Assembly (NCBI GenBank): GCA_026391845.1
Contig: JAPLDG010000220.1
Span: 986-35,999 of the forward strand
Direction: 5' to 3'
From: Bacteroidota bacterium
GTDB lineage: Bacteria > Bacteroidota > Bacteroidia > Bacteroidales > FEN-979
DNA length: 35,014 nt
Shown here: positions 1 to 8,366 of the stretch, piece by piece
How positions within the stretch are numbered: the first letter of the stretch is position 1
Layout: each line of letters begins with the position of its first letter
Program-made: the position numbers and the translations under genes
Notes under the pieces: generated by a model
What the model saw: the letters and a program-made list of their open reading frames with translations, nothing else
Told to the model about the DNA's origin: nothing
Database searches by the model: none

Positions 1-1220
1 GCAAATAATGGCGTATAGAGTTCCTTGGGAATCTTCAGGCATTCATAAACAAATCCTGAATAGAAATCAACGTTGGGAGATATCAGTTTATCCTGGGTTC
101 CTTTGAATTCATAGAATATCTCCGGCCCGATGCGTTCAATGGCTTCATACAAGGCCATTTCATCCTCTCTACCCTTCTCTATGGACAGGAGGCGGGCTTT
201 TTCCTTCAGCAGGATGGCCCTTGGATCAGAGACTGTGTAAACCGCATGTCCGAACCCATAAATTTTTCCTGATTTGTCATGAACCTCTTTCCGGGTGATT
301 TTGCGCAGGTATTCAGCCACTTCATCATCATTGGCCCAGTTCTTTACGTTTGCTTTGATGTTTTCCATCATTTCAATCACCTGCAGGTTGGCGCCGCCAT
401 GCAACGGGCCCTTTAATGAGCCGATCGCTGCAACAATGGCTGAGTAGGTATCAGTACCGCTTGAACTAACCACCCGTGTTGTAAAGGTAGAGTTGTTTCC
501 ACCGCTGTGTTCGGCATGCAAAACCAGTGAAAGGTCAAGTAATTCGGCTTCCAGGGCAGTATAATCGTTGCCTTTCAGCATGTACAGGAAATTTGCAGCC
601 GTACTTAACTTTTTATCCGGATACCTTACCGTAAGTGTGTCATAATAAATCAGATGGCGCATCGAATGATACGAATACACCGCGATGGTCGAAATCTTCG
701 CGATGAGGCTGATGGATTGCCTCAGGATATTTTCAATTGACGTATCATCGGCCTTTTCATCCAGGGTATAGAGTGCCAGGATAGACCGTGCCAGCATGTT
801 CATGATGTCTTTCCCCTTCATGGTCAGGATCATGTCGCGGTTGAAATTTTCGGGCAGTGCGCGCAATTCTGCAAGCCCGTCGGAAAATTTATCGAGTTCA
901 TCTTTCAGCGGAAGTCGTCCAAAAAGCAGCAGGAAAACCGTTTCATCGAACCCGGGGCGTTTTGCCTCCTGGCACCCATGAACCAGGTCGCGGATATCGA
1001 TTCCACGGTAGATCAGTTTGCCGTCGATGGCTTCGAGCACTCCATTGATCTTCTCATATCCTACCACGCTGCCCACTCGCGTCAGCCCGACGAGTACGCC
1101 GGTATGATCGGCATTTCGAAGGCAGCGTTTGACATCAAATTGTTTGAAGAGACTCTCTTCTATGGTGCAGGATTCTTCGGTCAGTTTGGCCAGATCCTGC
1201 AGGAAATCAGCGATTATCAT
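1..1220 (-). CDS. gltA: Citrate synthase, 3' end cut by the window edge
   Basis: Condenses acetyl-CoA and oxaloacetate to citrate, the entry step of the TCA cycle, in the cytoplasm. I translated the minus strand from the ATG at 1218-1220 (MIIADFLQDLAKLTEES). About 406 codons are visible with no stop before the edge, so roughly the last 30-40 residues are missing. Family signatures are clear: YRGIDIRDL near the N-terminus, LVLHAEHSGGNNSTFT in the middle, and YGFGHAVYTVSDP, which holds one of the catalytic histidines; the catalytic Asp segment is DFYSGFVY near the left edge. The start lies 11 bp downstream of the aconitase stop on the same strand, so the two consecutive TCA enzymes look co-transcribed. 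The family call is secure; a 2-methylcitrate synthase role cannot be excluded from sequence alone. Confidence 0.93.
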   Translation of the reverse strand, partial: MIIADFLQDLAKLTEESCTIEESLFKQFDVKRCLRNADHTGVLVGLTRVGSVVGYEKINGVLEAIDGKLIYRGIDIRDLVHGCQEAKRPGFDETVFLLLFGRLPLKDELDKFSDGLAELRALPENFNRDMILTMKGKDIMNMLARSILALYTLDEKADDTSIENILRQSISLIAKISTIAVYSYHSMRHLIYYDTLTVRYPDKKLSTAANFLYMLKGNDYTALEAELLDLSLVLHAEHSGGNNSTFTTRVVSSSGTDTYSAIVAAIGSLKGPLHGGANLQVIEMMENIKANVKNWANDDEVAEYLRKITRKEVHDKSGKIYGFGHAVYTVSDPRAILLKEKARLLSIEKGREDEMALYEAIERIGPEIFYEFKGTQDKLISPNVDFYSGFVYECLKIPKELYTPLF

Positions 1221-1231
1221 ATGTTTCTGTT

Positions 1232-3490
1232 TTAGAGGGTTTTCATGTAATTGAGTGCGCTTCCTGCCTTGAACCAGTTGATCTGCAGGTCGCTGTAACT
1301 ATGGTTAATGGTAATTTCTTCCTTCGTGCCATCCGCATGAACGAGCTTGAGGTTCAAGGGTTTACCCGGCTTGAATGTTTCCAGCCCGGCGATATCGTAA
1401 ACGTCGTCCTCCCTGATTTTGTTGTAGTCATCGGGATTGGCAAAGGTGAGCGCCAGCATGCCCTGTTTTTTCAGGTTGGTTTCGTGGATCCGGGCAAAGG
1501 ATTTAACCAATACCGCCCTCACCCCGAGATGGCGTGGTTCCATGGCGGCATGTTCGCGGGAAGAACCTTCGCCGTAATTTTCATCGCCAACGATGATCGT
1601 CGGGATTCCTTTGGCTTTGTAAAAACGGGCGGTATCCGAAACCGTTGAGGACTCACCGGTTACAGAATTTTTCACCGCATTGGTCTTTCCATTGAAAAAG
1701 TTAATGGCTCCCATCAGCAGGTTGTTCGAAATATTGTCGAGATGCCCGCGAAATTTCAGCCAGGGGCCGGCCATGGATATGTGATCAGTAGTACACTTGC
1801 CCTTTGCTTTGATCAGCAGGCGCATGCCTTCAATATCTTTTCCATCCCAGGATGTAAAGGGCTCGAGGAGCTGCAACCTGTCGGAATCGGGATTGACACT
1901 GACCTGGATGGCAGATGCATTTGCAGGTGGTGCCAGGTAGCCCGAATCTTTCACCTCAAAGCCATGCACGGGAAGTTCTTCTCCGCTTGGTTCGTCGAGC
2001 ATGACCCGTTGTCCTGCTTCGTTGATCAGAAAATCCTTCAACGGGTTGAAGGTAAGGTTTCCAGCCAATGTCAATGCAGTCACAATTTCCGGAGATGCAA
2101 TAAAGCTGTGGGTGCCGGCATTGCCATCATTTCGCTTGGCGAAGTTCCGGTTGAATGAATTCAGGATGGAATTCTTGCGGTCGGGGTCGTCCATTTTCCG
2201 AGACCATTGACCGATGCAGGGTCCGCAGGCATTGGCCATGATCACGCCGCCAATGTCATTGAAAACTTCCAGCAGGCCATCGCGCTTGCAGGTATATCGG
2301 ATCTGCTCGGATCCGGGTGTGACGATGAATTCAGATTTCACCTTCAGTTTTTTCTCACTGGCCTGTCTGGCAACGGAAGCGGCCCGTGAAATATCTTCAT
2401 AGGATGAATTGGTACAGGAACCGATCAATCCCACTTCGAGTGTTTCCGGATAGTCGTTCTCTTTCACAAAGGCTTTGAATTCAGAGATCGGATGTGCCAC
2501 ATCGGGCGAGAAGGGTCCGTTGATATATGGTTCCACTTCAGAAAGATTGATCCGGATAAACTGGTCGTAATACAATTCCGGATTCGCACAAACCTCGGAG
2601 TCAGGGACAAGGTAACCTGCATAGTTATCTGCCAGCACGGCAACTTCTGCACGGCCGGTCGCCTCGAGATAGGACTTCATTTTAGCGTCGTAGGAAAACA
2701 CGGAGCAGGTTGCACCGATTTCTGCGCCCATGTTGCAGATAGTGCCCTTTCCGGTGCAGGAAAGCGAGGCTGCGCCTTCGCCGAAATATTCGACGACAAA
2801 GCCTGTTCCTCCTTTGACTGTAAGAATTCCGGCAATCTTCAGGATCACATCTTTGGCAGATGCCCAGCCGCTTAGTTTTCCGGTTAGTTCGATTCCCATG
2901 ATTTTAGGCATTTTCAACTCCAGCGGCATGCCCGACATCACATCCACGGCATCTGCGCCGCCAACACCGATGGCCACCATGCCAAGTCCTCCGGCATTGG
3001 GTGTATGTGAATCGGTTCCTATCATCATCCCGCCCGGGAATGCATAGTTTTCAAAAATCACCTGATGGATGATGCCAGCACCGGGTTTCCAGAACCCAAT
3101 GCCATATTTGGCCGATACCGTTTCAAGAAAATCGTAAACCTCCTTATTCTGAACCATGGCCGTTGCAAGGTCGGTCTTTACGCCAAGCTGAGCCTGGATC
3201 AGGTGATCGCAATGAACCGTTGAGGGGACTGCAGCAGTGTCGCGTCCGGCTGTCATGAATTGCAGCAATGCCATCTGTGCAGTGGCATCCTGCATGGCTA
3301 CCCGGTCGGGCAAAAAATTGACATAATCGGCTCCCCGGTGATATGGCTCAGTTGGATTCAGATCGAATAAATGACCATACAGTATCTTTTCAGTCAGGGT
3401 TAAAGGTTTATCCAGTAACACTTTTGCCATGGAAACCCCATCTGATATTTTTTTGTAGGTATTTTGTATTGATTTAATATTCAGTAACAT
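1232..3490 (-). CDS. acnA: Aconitate hydratase (aconitase)
   Basis: Interconverts citrate and isocitrate through a [4Fe-4S] cluster in the cytoplasm. The product is 752 residues. The first cluster Cys is in [11 protein letters not shown] (about residue 358) and the other two are in [11 protein letters not shown] (about 421 and 424). The C-terminal swivel domain contains [19 protein letters not shown] and the R/K-rich [10 protein letters not shown] segment. The frame is open to 3577, but I start at the ATG at 3488-3490 because [14 protein letters not shown] matches the family N-terminus that leads into [15 protein letters not shown]; a start at 3430 is less likely because it drops this helix. 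It is first of two genes, followed by citrate synthase. The upstream 170 bp is shared with a divergent gene. Confidence 0.95.
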   Translation of the reverse strand: MLLNIKSIQNTYKKISDGVSMAKVLLDKPLTLTEKILYGHLFDLNPTEPYHRGADYVNFLPDRVAMQDATAQMALLQFMTAGRDTAAVPSTVHCDHLIQAQLGVKTDLATAMVQNKEVYDFLETVSAKYGIGFWKPGAGIIHQVIFENYAFPGGMMIGTDSHTPNAGGLGMVAIGVGGADAVDVMSGMPLELKMPKIMGIELTGKLSGWASAKDVILKIAGILTVKGGTGFVVEYFGEGAASLSCTGKGTICNMGAEIGATCSVFSYDAKMKSYLEATGRAEVAVLADNYAGYLVPDSEVCANPELYYDQFIRINLSEVEPYINGPFSPDVAHPISEFKAFVKENDYPETLEVGLIGSCTNSSYEDISRAASVARQASEKKLKVKSEFIVTPGSEQIRYTCKRDGLLEVFNDIGGVIMANACGPCIGQWSRKMDDPDRKNSILNSFNRNFAKRNDGNAGTHSFIASPEIVTALTLAGNLTFNPLKDFLINEAGQRVMLDEPSGEELPVHGFEVKDSGYLAPPANASAIQVSVNPDSDRLQLLEPFTSWDGKDIEGMRLLIKAKGKCTTDHISMAGPWLKFRGHLDNISNNLLMGAINFFNGKTNAVKNSVTGESSTVSDTARFYKAKGIPTIIVGDENYGEGSSREHAAMEPRHLGVRAVLVKSFARIHETNLKKQGMLALTFANPDDYNKIREDDVYDIAGLETFKPGKPLNLKLVHADGTKEEITINHSYSDLQINWFKAGSALNYMKTL

Positions 3491-3587
3491 AAATGAATTG
3501 TTTGATGAATAAATGGCCGATATATTTAGAAGTGTAAATGTAACAGTTTTTCTGTCGCAGAACAAATTTTCGCACAACTAAAAGAAA

Positions 3588-3617
3588 TTGGTATGATGAA
3601 CGCTTTTTTTACATTTG
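3588..3617 (+). promoter_or_regulatory. Bacteroidota-type sigma promoter for the AI-2E-family gene
   Basis: TTG at 3588-3590 and TACATTTG at 3610-3617 are separated by 19 bp. This fits the Bacteroidota primary-sigma consensus TTG-(19-20)-TAnnTTTG exactly at every fixed base. Transcription would start near 3624, leaving an AT-rich leader of about 37 nt before the ATG at 3661. No equally good match was found on the minus strand for aconitase in this gap. Confidence 0.65.
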
Positions 3618-3660
3618 CATTGTGAGATGAAATTTTCAAAAAATATTAATTTAACTTTCA

Positions 3661-4764
3661 ATGCGTGAACTTTATCATCAGCACAAACTTTTTTTCCTGC
3701 TCCTGATTACCGGGGCGGTGGGATTCCTGGTTTGGTATTTCTCCAATATCGTCATCTTTATCATTGTTGCCAGTGTAATCTCCATCATCGGATCCCCGTT
3801 GGTTGAACTGTTCGACCGGATCAGGATTGGGCGATTCTCATGCCCGCATGGGCTGAGTGTTACGCTGACACTTTTACTCATCCTGTTCCTGTTCTTTGGC
3901 ATGTTCAGTCTGTTTATTCCCCTGGTCATGAATGAAGCAACCCTGATCAGCAACATTGATGGCAAACAACTGGCAGCCTATTATCAGAATGATGTAACGC
4001 ATCTCCAGCAAATGCTGATCAAATCCGGTGTCATGCCCCGCGGAACAACGATCGAATCGGCGGTCAAACAGGCCATTTTAAAAATCATTGACTTTGGCAT
4101 GTTTTCCAATGTGCTTTCCTCCATTATTTCCTTCACGGGTACATTCTTTTTTAATCTTTTTTCAATCGTTTTTCTCTCATTTTTTTTCCTGCAGGATCAT
4201 AAAATGCTGCCCCGGTTCATCATGCTTGTTACCCCTGAGAAATATGAAGAACAGATTAAAAACGTGATGTATAAGAGTAAAGACCTTTTGTCGAGATACT
4301 TCATCGGCCTCATCATCCAGATCATGGCAAATATAATTACCTATTCACTGGCCTTGTATATTGTTGGTGTGCCAAGTCCGCTGGTGATTGGTTTCTTTAC
4401 CGGCATCATCATCATTGTTCCCTACCTGGGAGGCATTATCTCCATGATGATGGGTGTGATTCTTGGTGTAACCGGCGTAATCAGCACTGGCGATTATGCC
4501 ATGATCATGCCGATGGCTCTTCGCATCATTGCCGCCATGTTTGTCGTACAAACAATTGACAACAATGTATTTGCCCCGCTGATCCAGGGAAAAAGCGTGA
4601 AAGCCCATCCTGTTGAGATTTTCCTGGTTGTTATCGCTGCAGCCAGTCTGGGCGGCATTGCCGGAATGATCGTAGCCGTTCCTGCCTACGGTTTTGTAAA
4701 AATTGTCGCCCATGAATTTCTGAGCAATTTCAGAATTATTCGCCAAATCTCAGAAAATGGTTAA
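3661..4764 (+). CDS. AI-2E family transporter (PerM/UPF0118-like membrane protein)
   Basis: A 367-residue polytopic inner-membrane protein of the AI-2E exporter/PerM family. Two hydrophobic segments lie at about residues 9-45, one at about 66-90, one at about 155-180, and a dense block of membrane helices fills about 215-360. The family landmarks are the GVPSPLVIGFFTGIIIIVPYLGG region and the DNNVFAPLIQGKSVKAHPVEIF segment near the C-terminus. The middle (about 95-150) is soluble. Family members have been linked to autoinducer-2 or small-molecule export and to Na+/H+ antiport; the substrate here is unknown. It has its own promoter upstream and is followed after 30 bp by a small envelope gene cluster on the same strand. 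Confidence 0.9.
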   Translation: MRELYHQHKLFFLLLITGAVGFLVWYFSNIVIFIIVASVISIIGSPLVELFDRIRIGRFSCPHGLSVTLTLLLILFLFFGMFSLFIPLVMNEATLISNIDGKQLAAYYQNDVTHLQQMLIKSGVMPRGTTIESAVKQAILKIIDFGMFSNVLSSIISFTGTFFFNLFSIVFLSFFFLQDHKMLPRFIMLVTPEKYEEQIKNVMYKSKDLLSRYFIGLIIQIMANIITYSLALYIVGVPSPLVIGFFTGIIIIVPYLGGIISMMMGVILGVTGVISTGDYAMIMPMALRIIAAMFVVQTIDNNVFAPLIQGKSVKAHPVEIFLVVIAAASLGGIAGMIVAVPAYGFVKIVAHEFLSNFRIIRQISENG

Positions 4765-4769
4765 CTTTG
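4762..4769 (+). promoter_or_regulatory. Possible -7 box before the YtxH gene
   Basis: TAACTTTG fits TAnnTTTG and overlaps the stop codon of the preceding gene, 25 bp before the YtxH start. No TTG lies 19-20 bp upstream, so this is half a promoter and may be chance. If real, the YtxH cluster can be transcribed separately from the transporter gene. Confidence 0.3.
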
Positions 4770-4794
4770 AGTCCGTATTGTTAAAAAAACCAAA

Positions 4795-5061
4795 ATGGCT
4801 AATTCAGGTTCAAAAGTATTGCTGGCCGCCCTCGTGGGAGTGGCAGCGGGTATAGGTGTAGGCATGCTGATCGCCCCGGCGAAGGGTTCCAAAACCCGTA
4901 AACGGCTGAAAAAACGCATCATGGGCATTGCCGACATGATGCAGGATGATCTTTCTGAGAAGGTCAATGCATTTAAATCGGCCTTCTCCCGGGAGGAACA
5001 GGATGAACTTTCCAGGGAGGAGCAATGGGTGGATGAAGTGAAGAAAAAGGAGGGAAAGTAA
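4795..5061 (+). CDS. YtxH domain-containing small membrane protein
   Basis: 88 residues. A glycine/alanine-rich membrane segment (about residues 8-28, LLAALVGVAAGIGVGMLIAP) is followed by the short KGSKTRKRLKKR basic stretch and a charged helical tail, the standard YtxH layout. Such proteins are associated with stress and envelope adaptation, but no reaction is known. Its stop TAA shares one base with the next ATG (TAATG), so it is translationally coupled to the holin-like gene. The same adjacency (YtxH, holin-like, small helical protein) recurs in Bacteroidota, which supports a common envelope role by inference. Confidence 0.82.
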   Translation: MANSGSKVLLAALVGVAAGIGVGMLIAPAKGSKTRKRLKKRIMGIADMMQDDLSEKVNAFKSAFSREEQDELSREEQWVDEVKKKEGK

Positions 5062-5442
5062 TGGGACCGGGAAAAATTTCTGACAATGTATCCCTGCTCA
5101 CAGAGAATGTCAAAGATTATGTGAACCTGAGGATTGATCTGGCAAAACTGATCCTTACCGAGAAGATCGCAAAACTGGCTGCTTTTTTTCTGATTTCAGT
5201 GATTTACTTCATCCTTGCCATGTTCCTGCTGGGCCATGTTCCTGCTGCTGTTTCTCACCCTGGCCTTTGTATTCTGGTTTGCCAATGATATCGGGCCGGC
5301 CTGGCTTGGTGCCCTCATCGTTACAGCCTTCTACATTCTTCTTGGTCTGCTGATCTTTGTCAAGCGCCACCAGTTCTTTATCAATCCACTGGTTACCCAA
5401 TTAACTAAAATCCTGATGGAGGACAAAGATGAAAACGAGTAA
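5061..5442 (+). pseudogene. Phage-holin-family (Holin_3_6-like) membrane protein, frameshifted by a 16-bp duplication
   Basis: The first frame gives 58 good residues (MGPGKISDNVSLLTENVKDY up to FILAMFLLG) and then an unrelated tail to 5288. The next frame picks up FLLLFLTLAFVFWFANDIGP and continues to the stop at 5440-5442. Removing one copy of the 16-bp tandem repeat at 5217-5248 restores one uninterrupted 121-residue protein with an amphipathic N-terminal helix, two adjacent membrane segments (about 42-70 and 75-100) and an acidic tail, the usual form of the actinobacterial/bacteroidetal phage_holin_3_6 family. Overlaps upstream (TAATG) and downstream (14 bp) show it was part of the operon. 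It may be a real recent mutation, a switchable repeat, or an assembly error; as read, the product is truncated. Confidence 0.85.
5217..5248 (+). repeat. 16-bp tandem duplication disrupting the holin-like gene
   Basis: Two adjacent copies begin GCCATGTTCCTGCTG (5217-5231 and 5233-5247); they are identical over 15 bases and differ at the 16th (G/C). Sixteen is not a multiple of three, so the second copy shifts the reading frame by one base. Deleting either copy rejoins ILAMFL to LLFLTLAF. Confidence 0.95.
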
Positions 5443-5731
5443 GCGGTATTTGGTACAACCAGACAAAATCCATTCGCTGGAAGACATCAGAATGGAAAAA
5501 CTGCGATTACGCATTGAAATTCTGAAAACGGAGCAAAACATCCATTCCGGATACCAGGATATCCTCCAGGCATTGACTTTCAAGAACCTGGCTTCAACGA
5601 TGATCAACGACATTTCGGCATCCTCCTCGGTGATCTCCTCCGTGATGTCTTTCGGTAAATCCATTGTGGCCAAACGAAAGAAAAAGAAACACGATAAGCT
5701 GAAGGCTGCCGGCGACAATCAGGAACCATGA
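5429..5731 (+). CDS. Small charged helical protein of the YtxH/holin cluster (unknown function)
   Basis: 100 residues, no signal peptide or membrane segment. It is rich in charged residues: a helical N-terminal half (LEDIRMEKLRLRIEILKTEQ), a serine-rich middle (SASSSVISSVMSFGKS) and a lysine-rich tail (AKRKKKKHDKL). I do not recognise a named family. It starts 14 bp before the end of the holin-like frame and ends in an ATGA overlap with the radical SAM gene, so it is embedded in a tightly coupled operon. By position it is probably a cytoplasmic partner of the two small membrane proteins upstream (inference). Confidence 0.75.
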   Translation: MKTSKRYLVQPDKIHSLEDIRMEKLRLRIEILKTEQNIHSGYQDILQALTFKNLASTMINDISASSSVISSVMSFGKSIVAKRKKKKHDKLKAAGDNQEP

Positions 5732-6702
5732 CCCTGCGATTGATCCGGGGAATAAACCTGATTAAAATTTCGTTCAGTTACCTGATTTCCCGATGGTCGA
5801 AAAAGGTAGTTCACTGGGGAAATCCGGTTGCTGCAAGCATTGAGCCAAACAACACCTGTAACCTGCGCTGCCCCGAATGTCCTGCCGGAATGCATGAGTT
5901 AACCCGCCCGACCGGTTTCATGCACCCGGATTTGTTTCAATCGGTCATCGATCAGCTTTTGTCTCATCTCTCCTGGCTCACGCTCTATTTCCAGGGAGAA
6001 CCCTACCTCAGCAGGCATTTCTTTGACTTTATTGCCCTGGCCCGATCAAAAAGAATATTTGTCTCAACCTCAACCAATGGCCATTTTCTGGATGAAAATT
6101 CAGTACGAAAAACAATCGACTCGGGATTGAACCGGTTGATTATTTCGGTAGACGGAGCTGATCAGCAGAGTTATGAAATGTACCGCACGGGGGGAGATTT
6201 CGAAAAAGTGATCACAGGAATCCGTTTGCTGGTAAGTGAAAAAAAACGTCGGAAAACCAATACGCCGGAAATTATTTTACAGTGCCTGCTCCTGAAATCC
6301 AATGAGAATCAATTGGATGAAATACGCAGTCTGGCAAAGGAATTGGGTGTTGACAAACTGGAATTCAAAACCGCCCAGTTCAATGATTATAAGCATGGAA
6401 ATTCATTGATGCCTGATAATCAGCGTTATTCAAGGTATCGGAAAGAGGGGATACAGCAATATTCTTCAAAAAACCGGCTGCCTGATGCTTGTTTCCGCAT
6501 GTGGAGTTCCTGTGTCATCAGCTGGGACGGAAAAGTGGTTCCCTGTTGTTTTGACAAAGATGGAGAACATGTGATGGGTGACCTTACCACAGAAAAATTT
6601 CGGAGCATCTGGGAAGGCAAATCAATGAATGAGTTCAGAAAGAAGATTTTACAAAATCGTAAATCGATCGGAATTTGCATGAATTGTTCGCAGCACTATT
6701 AA
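5728..6702 (+). CDS. Radical SAM/SPASM domain protein
   Basis: 324 residues. The radical SAM cluster motif CNLRCPEC (Cys44, Cys48, Cys51) binds the S-adenosylmethionine-cleaving [4Fe-4S] cluster. A C-terminal SPASM-like region supplies further cysteines: CFRMWSSC at about 255-262, VVPCCFDKDG at about 273-280 and CMNC at 317-320, which would hold one or two auxiliary clusters. The N-terminus is basic and amphipathic. SPASM enzymes modify peptides or proteins or act on metabolites; no precursor peptide gene is visible beside it, so the substrate is unknown. It overlaps the preceding gene by ATGA. Its stop codon abuts a 9-bp tandem repeat. Confidence 0.9.
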   Translation: MTLRLIRGINLIKISFSYLISRWSKKVVHWGNPVAASIEPNNTCNLRCPECPAGMHELTRPTGFMHPDLFQSVIDQLLSHLSWLTLYFQGEPYLSRHFFDFIALARSKRIFVSTSTNGHFLDENSVRKTIDSGLNRLIISVDGADQQSYEMYRTGGDFEKVITGIRLLVSEKKRRKTNTPEIILQCLLLKSNENQLDEIRSLAKELGVDKLEFKTAQFNDYKHGNSLMPDNQRYSRYRKEGIQQYSSKNRLPDACFRMWSSCVISWDGKVVPCCFDKDGEHVMGDLTTEKFRSIWEGKSMNEFRKKILQNRKSIGICMNCSQHY

Positions 6703-6743
6703 GCAATGAAAGCAATGAAGGCAATGAAAGCAATGAAGGCAAT
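6703..6743 (+). repeat. 9-bp tandem repeat (GCAATGAAR)n
   Basis: Four units of GCAATGAAA/GCAATGAAG alternate, giving an 18-bp higher-order unit present twice, followed by a partial GCAAT. The array begins on the base after the radical SAM stop codon and ends 23 bp before the hydrolase start. It fills most of the intergenic space. Confidence 0.95.
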
Positions 6744-6765
6744 TTGAATGGTGATATTACAGAAA

Positions 6766-7590
6766 ATGAAAAAAATTCTCAAGTTGTTTACGGTTTTGAC
6801 CATAATGTTTCTTTCGGTCGTCTGTCGATCGCAGAACAAGGTGAACTCGTATCAGAAATTTGATTATGGCTCGAATTCTCAATTGGGCAAGTATCTTCAA
6901 ACCAGGGACTTCAACCTGTATTTTGAAGTCTATGGAAAAGGCGCCCCTGTGCTGGTGATCCACGGAAATGGCGGATCCATTTCATCCATGAAAGAACAGA
7001 TCCCCTGGTTTTCAAAAAAACATCAGGTTATCGCTGCCGACAGCCGTTCGCAGGGAAAATCGAAGGATGCAGCCGATTCTCTCTCCTACGAGATGATGGC
7101 CGATGATTACAATGCACTTATGGACTCGTTACACCTTGACTCTGCGATGGTGATTGGCTGGAGCGACGGTGGAATCATCGGCTTGTTGCTGGCCATCAGG
7201 CATCCTGAAAAAGTGAGAAGACTGGTTATCACCGGAGCCAACATCCGGCCTGATTCAACTGCCGTGTCTGCAGCTGATATTCAGTCCATGAAACAACAGG
7301 TGCTTGAACTTCAGAAGCAAAAACAAACCCCGAAGATAAAAAACGACACCAAACTGACCCGGCTGATGATTGATGAACCAAATATATCCCTGGCATCATT
7401 GCAGCAGATTCGCTGCCCAGTTTTAGTCATAGGTGGTGACCATGACATCATCAAGACTGAACACACCGTTGAAATTTATCGCAGCATCCCGGGCGCCAGT
7501 TTATGGATTTTACCAGGCTCGGGCCACGACACCTGCATCAGGTTCAAAGATGATTTTAACATCCAGGCAGAAAGATTTTTTAACAAATGA
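6766..7590 (+). CDS. Exported alpha/beta hydrolase
   Basis: 274 residues from the ATG at 6766. I prefer this start to the in-frame ATG at 6748 because MKKILKLFTVLTIMFLSVV then forms a normal signal sequence; Cys20 (SVVCRSQ) could be a lipidation site but is not a textbook lipobox. The alpha/beta-hydrolase fold is clear: VLVIHGNGGS (oxyanion region, about 62-71), nucleophile elbow GWSDGG (Ser133), acidic residue in GGDHD (about Asp227) and catalytic His254 in GSGHD. The protein probably acts in the periplasm or on the outer membrane. It resembles the small ester or lactone hydrolases of this superfamily; the substrate is unknown. CutC follows after 4 bp. Confidence 0.88.
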   Translation: MKKILKLFTVLTIMFLSVVCRSQNKVNSYQKFDYGSNSQLGKYLQTRDFNLYFEVYGKGAPVLVIHGNGGSISSMKEQIPWFSKKHQVIAADSRSQGKSKDAADSLSYEMMADDYNALMDSLHLDSAMVIGWSDGGIIGLLLAIRHPEKVRRLVITGANIRPDSTAVSAADIQSMKQQVLELQKQKQTPKIKNDTKLTRLMIDEPNISLASLQQIRCPVLVIGGDHDIIKTEHTVEIYRSIPGASLWILPGSGHDTCIRFKDDFNIQAERFFNK

Positions 7591-7594
7591 CACG

Positions 7595-8332
7595 ATGATC
7601 ATTGAAGCTTGCGTAAATTCCGCTGTCTCTGCCATAGAAGCTCAAAAAGGTGGCGCCGACCGGGTGGAACTCTGTGAAAACCTGCATGATGGCGGAACCA
7701 CTCCCAGTGCCGGATCTATCCGTTTTGCACGAAAAAACCTGAACATATCGCTTTTTGTGATGATCAGGCCCCGGGGCGGTGACTTTCTTTATTCCGAGGC
7801 TGAATTCAACATCATGCAGGAGGATATCCGGGTGGCTAAAAAAACCGGCGCCGACGGCGTTGTATTCGGCATCCTTCTGCCCGATGGCACCGTGGACGTG
7901 AAACGCATGAACATGCTGGTCAAACTTGCCCGGCCAATGGGTATCACCTGCCATCGGGCCTTCGATATGGCGGCCGACCCATTCCGTGCCATGGAAGATC
8001 TGATCGGGACAGGCATCGACAGGATACTGACCTCCGGACAACAGCCTTCCGCTATTCAAGGCGCCGGGTTGATCAGGGATTTAATCCTCAAATCGGCAAA
8101 CCGGATCATCATCATGCCCGGATGTGGTGTAAAAGAACACAATGCTATCCAATTGATTGAAACCACCGGGGCCAAAGAGGTGCATATTCACCTGGATAAA
8201 CAGGCAAACAGCCATATGCAATTCAGACAATCATCGGTTTACATGGGAAAACCCGGCCAGTCGGAATTTGACCATCCCGTGGCTGATTGGGAGAGAATAA
8301 AGGAATTTAGATTGAGGATTGATGGTGCGTGA
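7595..8332 (+). CDS. cutC: CutC family protein (copper homeostasis protein CutC)
   Basis: 245 residues, the usual family length, a TIM-barrel protein. The start MIIEACVNSA at 7595 is chosen because IEACVxS is the conserved first strand; the longer open frame back to 7433 only shadows the hydrolase. Conserved CutC segments follow: GGADRVELCENLHDGGTTPS, VMIRPRGGDFLYSE, GADGVVFGILLPDG, ITCHRAFDM, DRILTSGQQPSA and IMPGCGV. CutC was linked to copper tolerance in E. coli, but its biochemical role is still unsettled. The last codon and the stop (GCG TGA) are formed by the first unit of a heptamer repeat array. Confidence 0.95.
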   Translation: MIIEACVNSAVSAIEAQKGGADRVELCENLHDGGTTPSAGSIRFARKNLNISLFVMIRPRGGDFLYSEAEFNIMQEDIRVAKKTGADGVVFGILLPDGTVDVKRMNMLVKLARPMGITCHRAFDMAADPFRAMEDLIGTGIDRILTSGQQPSAIQGAGLIRDLILKSANRIIIMPGCGVKEHNAIQLIETTGAKEVHIHLDKQANSHMQFRQSSVYMGKPGQSEFDHPVADWERIKEFRLRIDGA

Positions 8333-8361
8333 CACGTGACACGTGACACGTGACGCGTGAC
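8327..8361 (+). repeat. Heptamer tandem repeat (RCGTGAC)5
   Basis: Five consecutive 7-bp units: GCGTGAC, three ACGTGAC, then GCGTGAC. The first overlaps the cutC stop codon and the array ends 5 bp before the stop of the convergent regulator gene, so it fills the space between them. The same heptamer occurs in inverted orientation at 9608-9635, on the far side of the regulator gene. Confidence 0.95.
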
Positions 8362-8366
8362 GGGGT

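Noticed and set aside
3491-3577. 29-residue N-terminal extension of aconitase
   Set aside because: The frame is open, but the family N-terminus starts at [10 protein letters not shown] (3490) and the extension has no similarity to it and lies in the divergent promoter region.
7433-7594. Extension of CutC upstream of 7595
   Set aside because: The region is the coding sequence of the alpha/beta hydrolase in another frame; CutC homology begins at MIIEACVNS.
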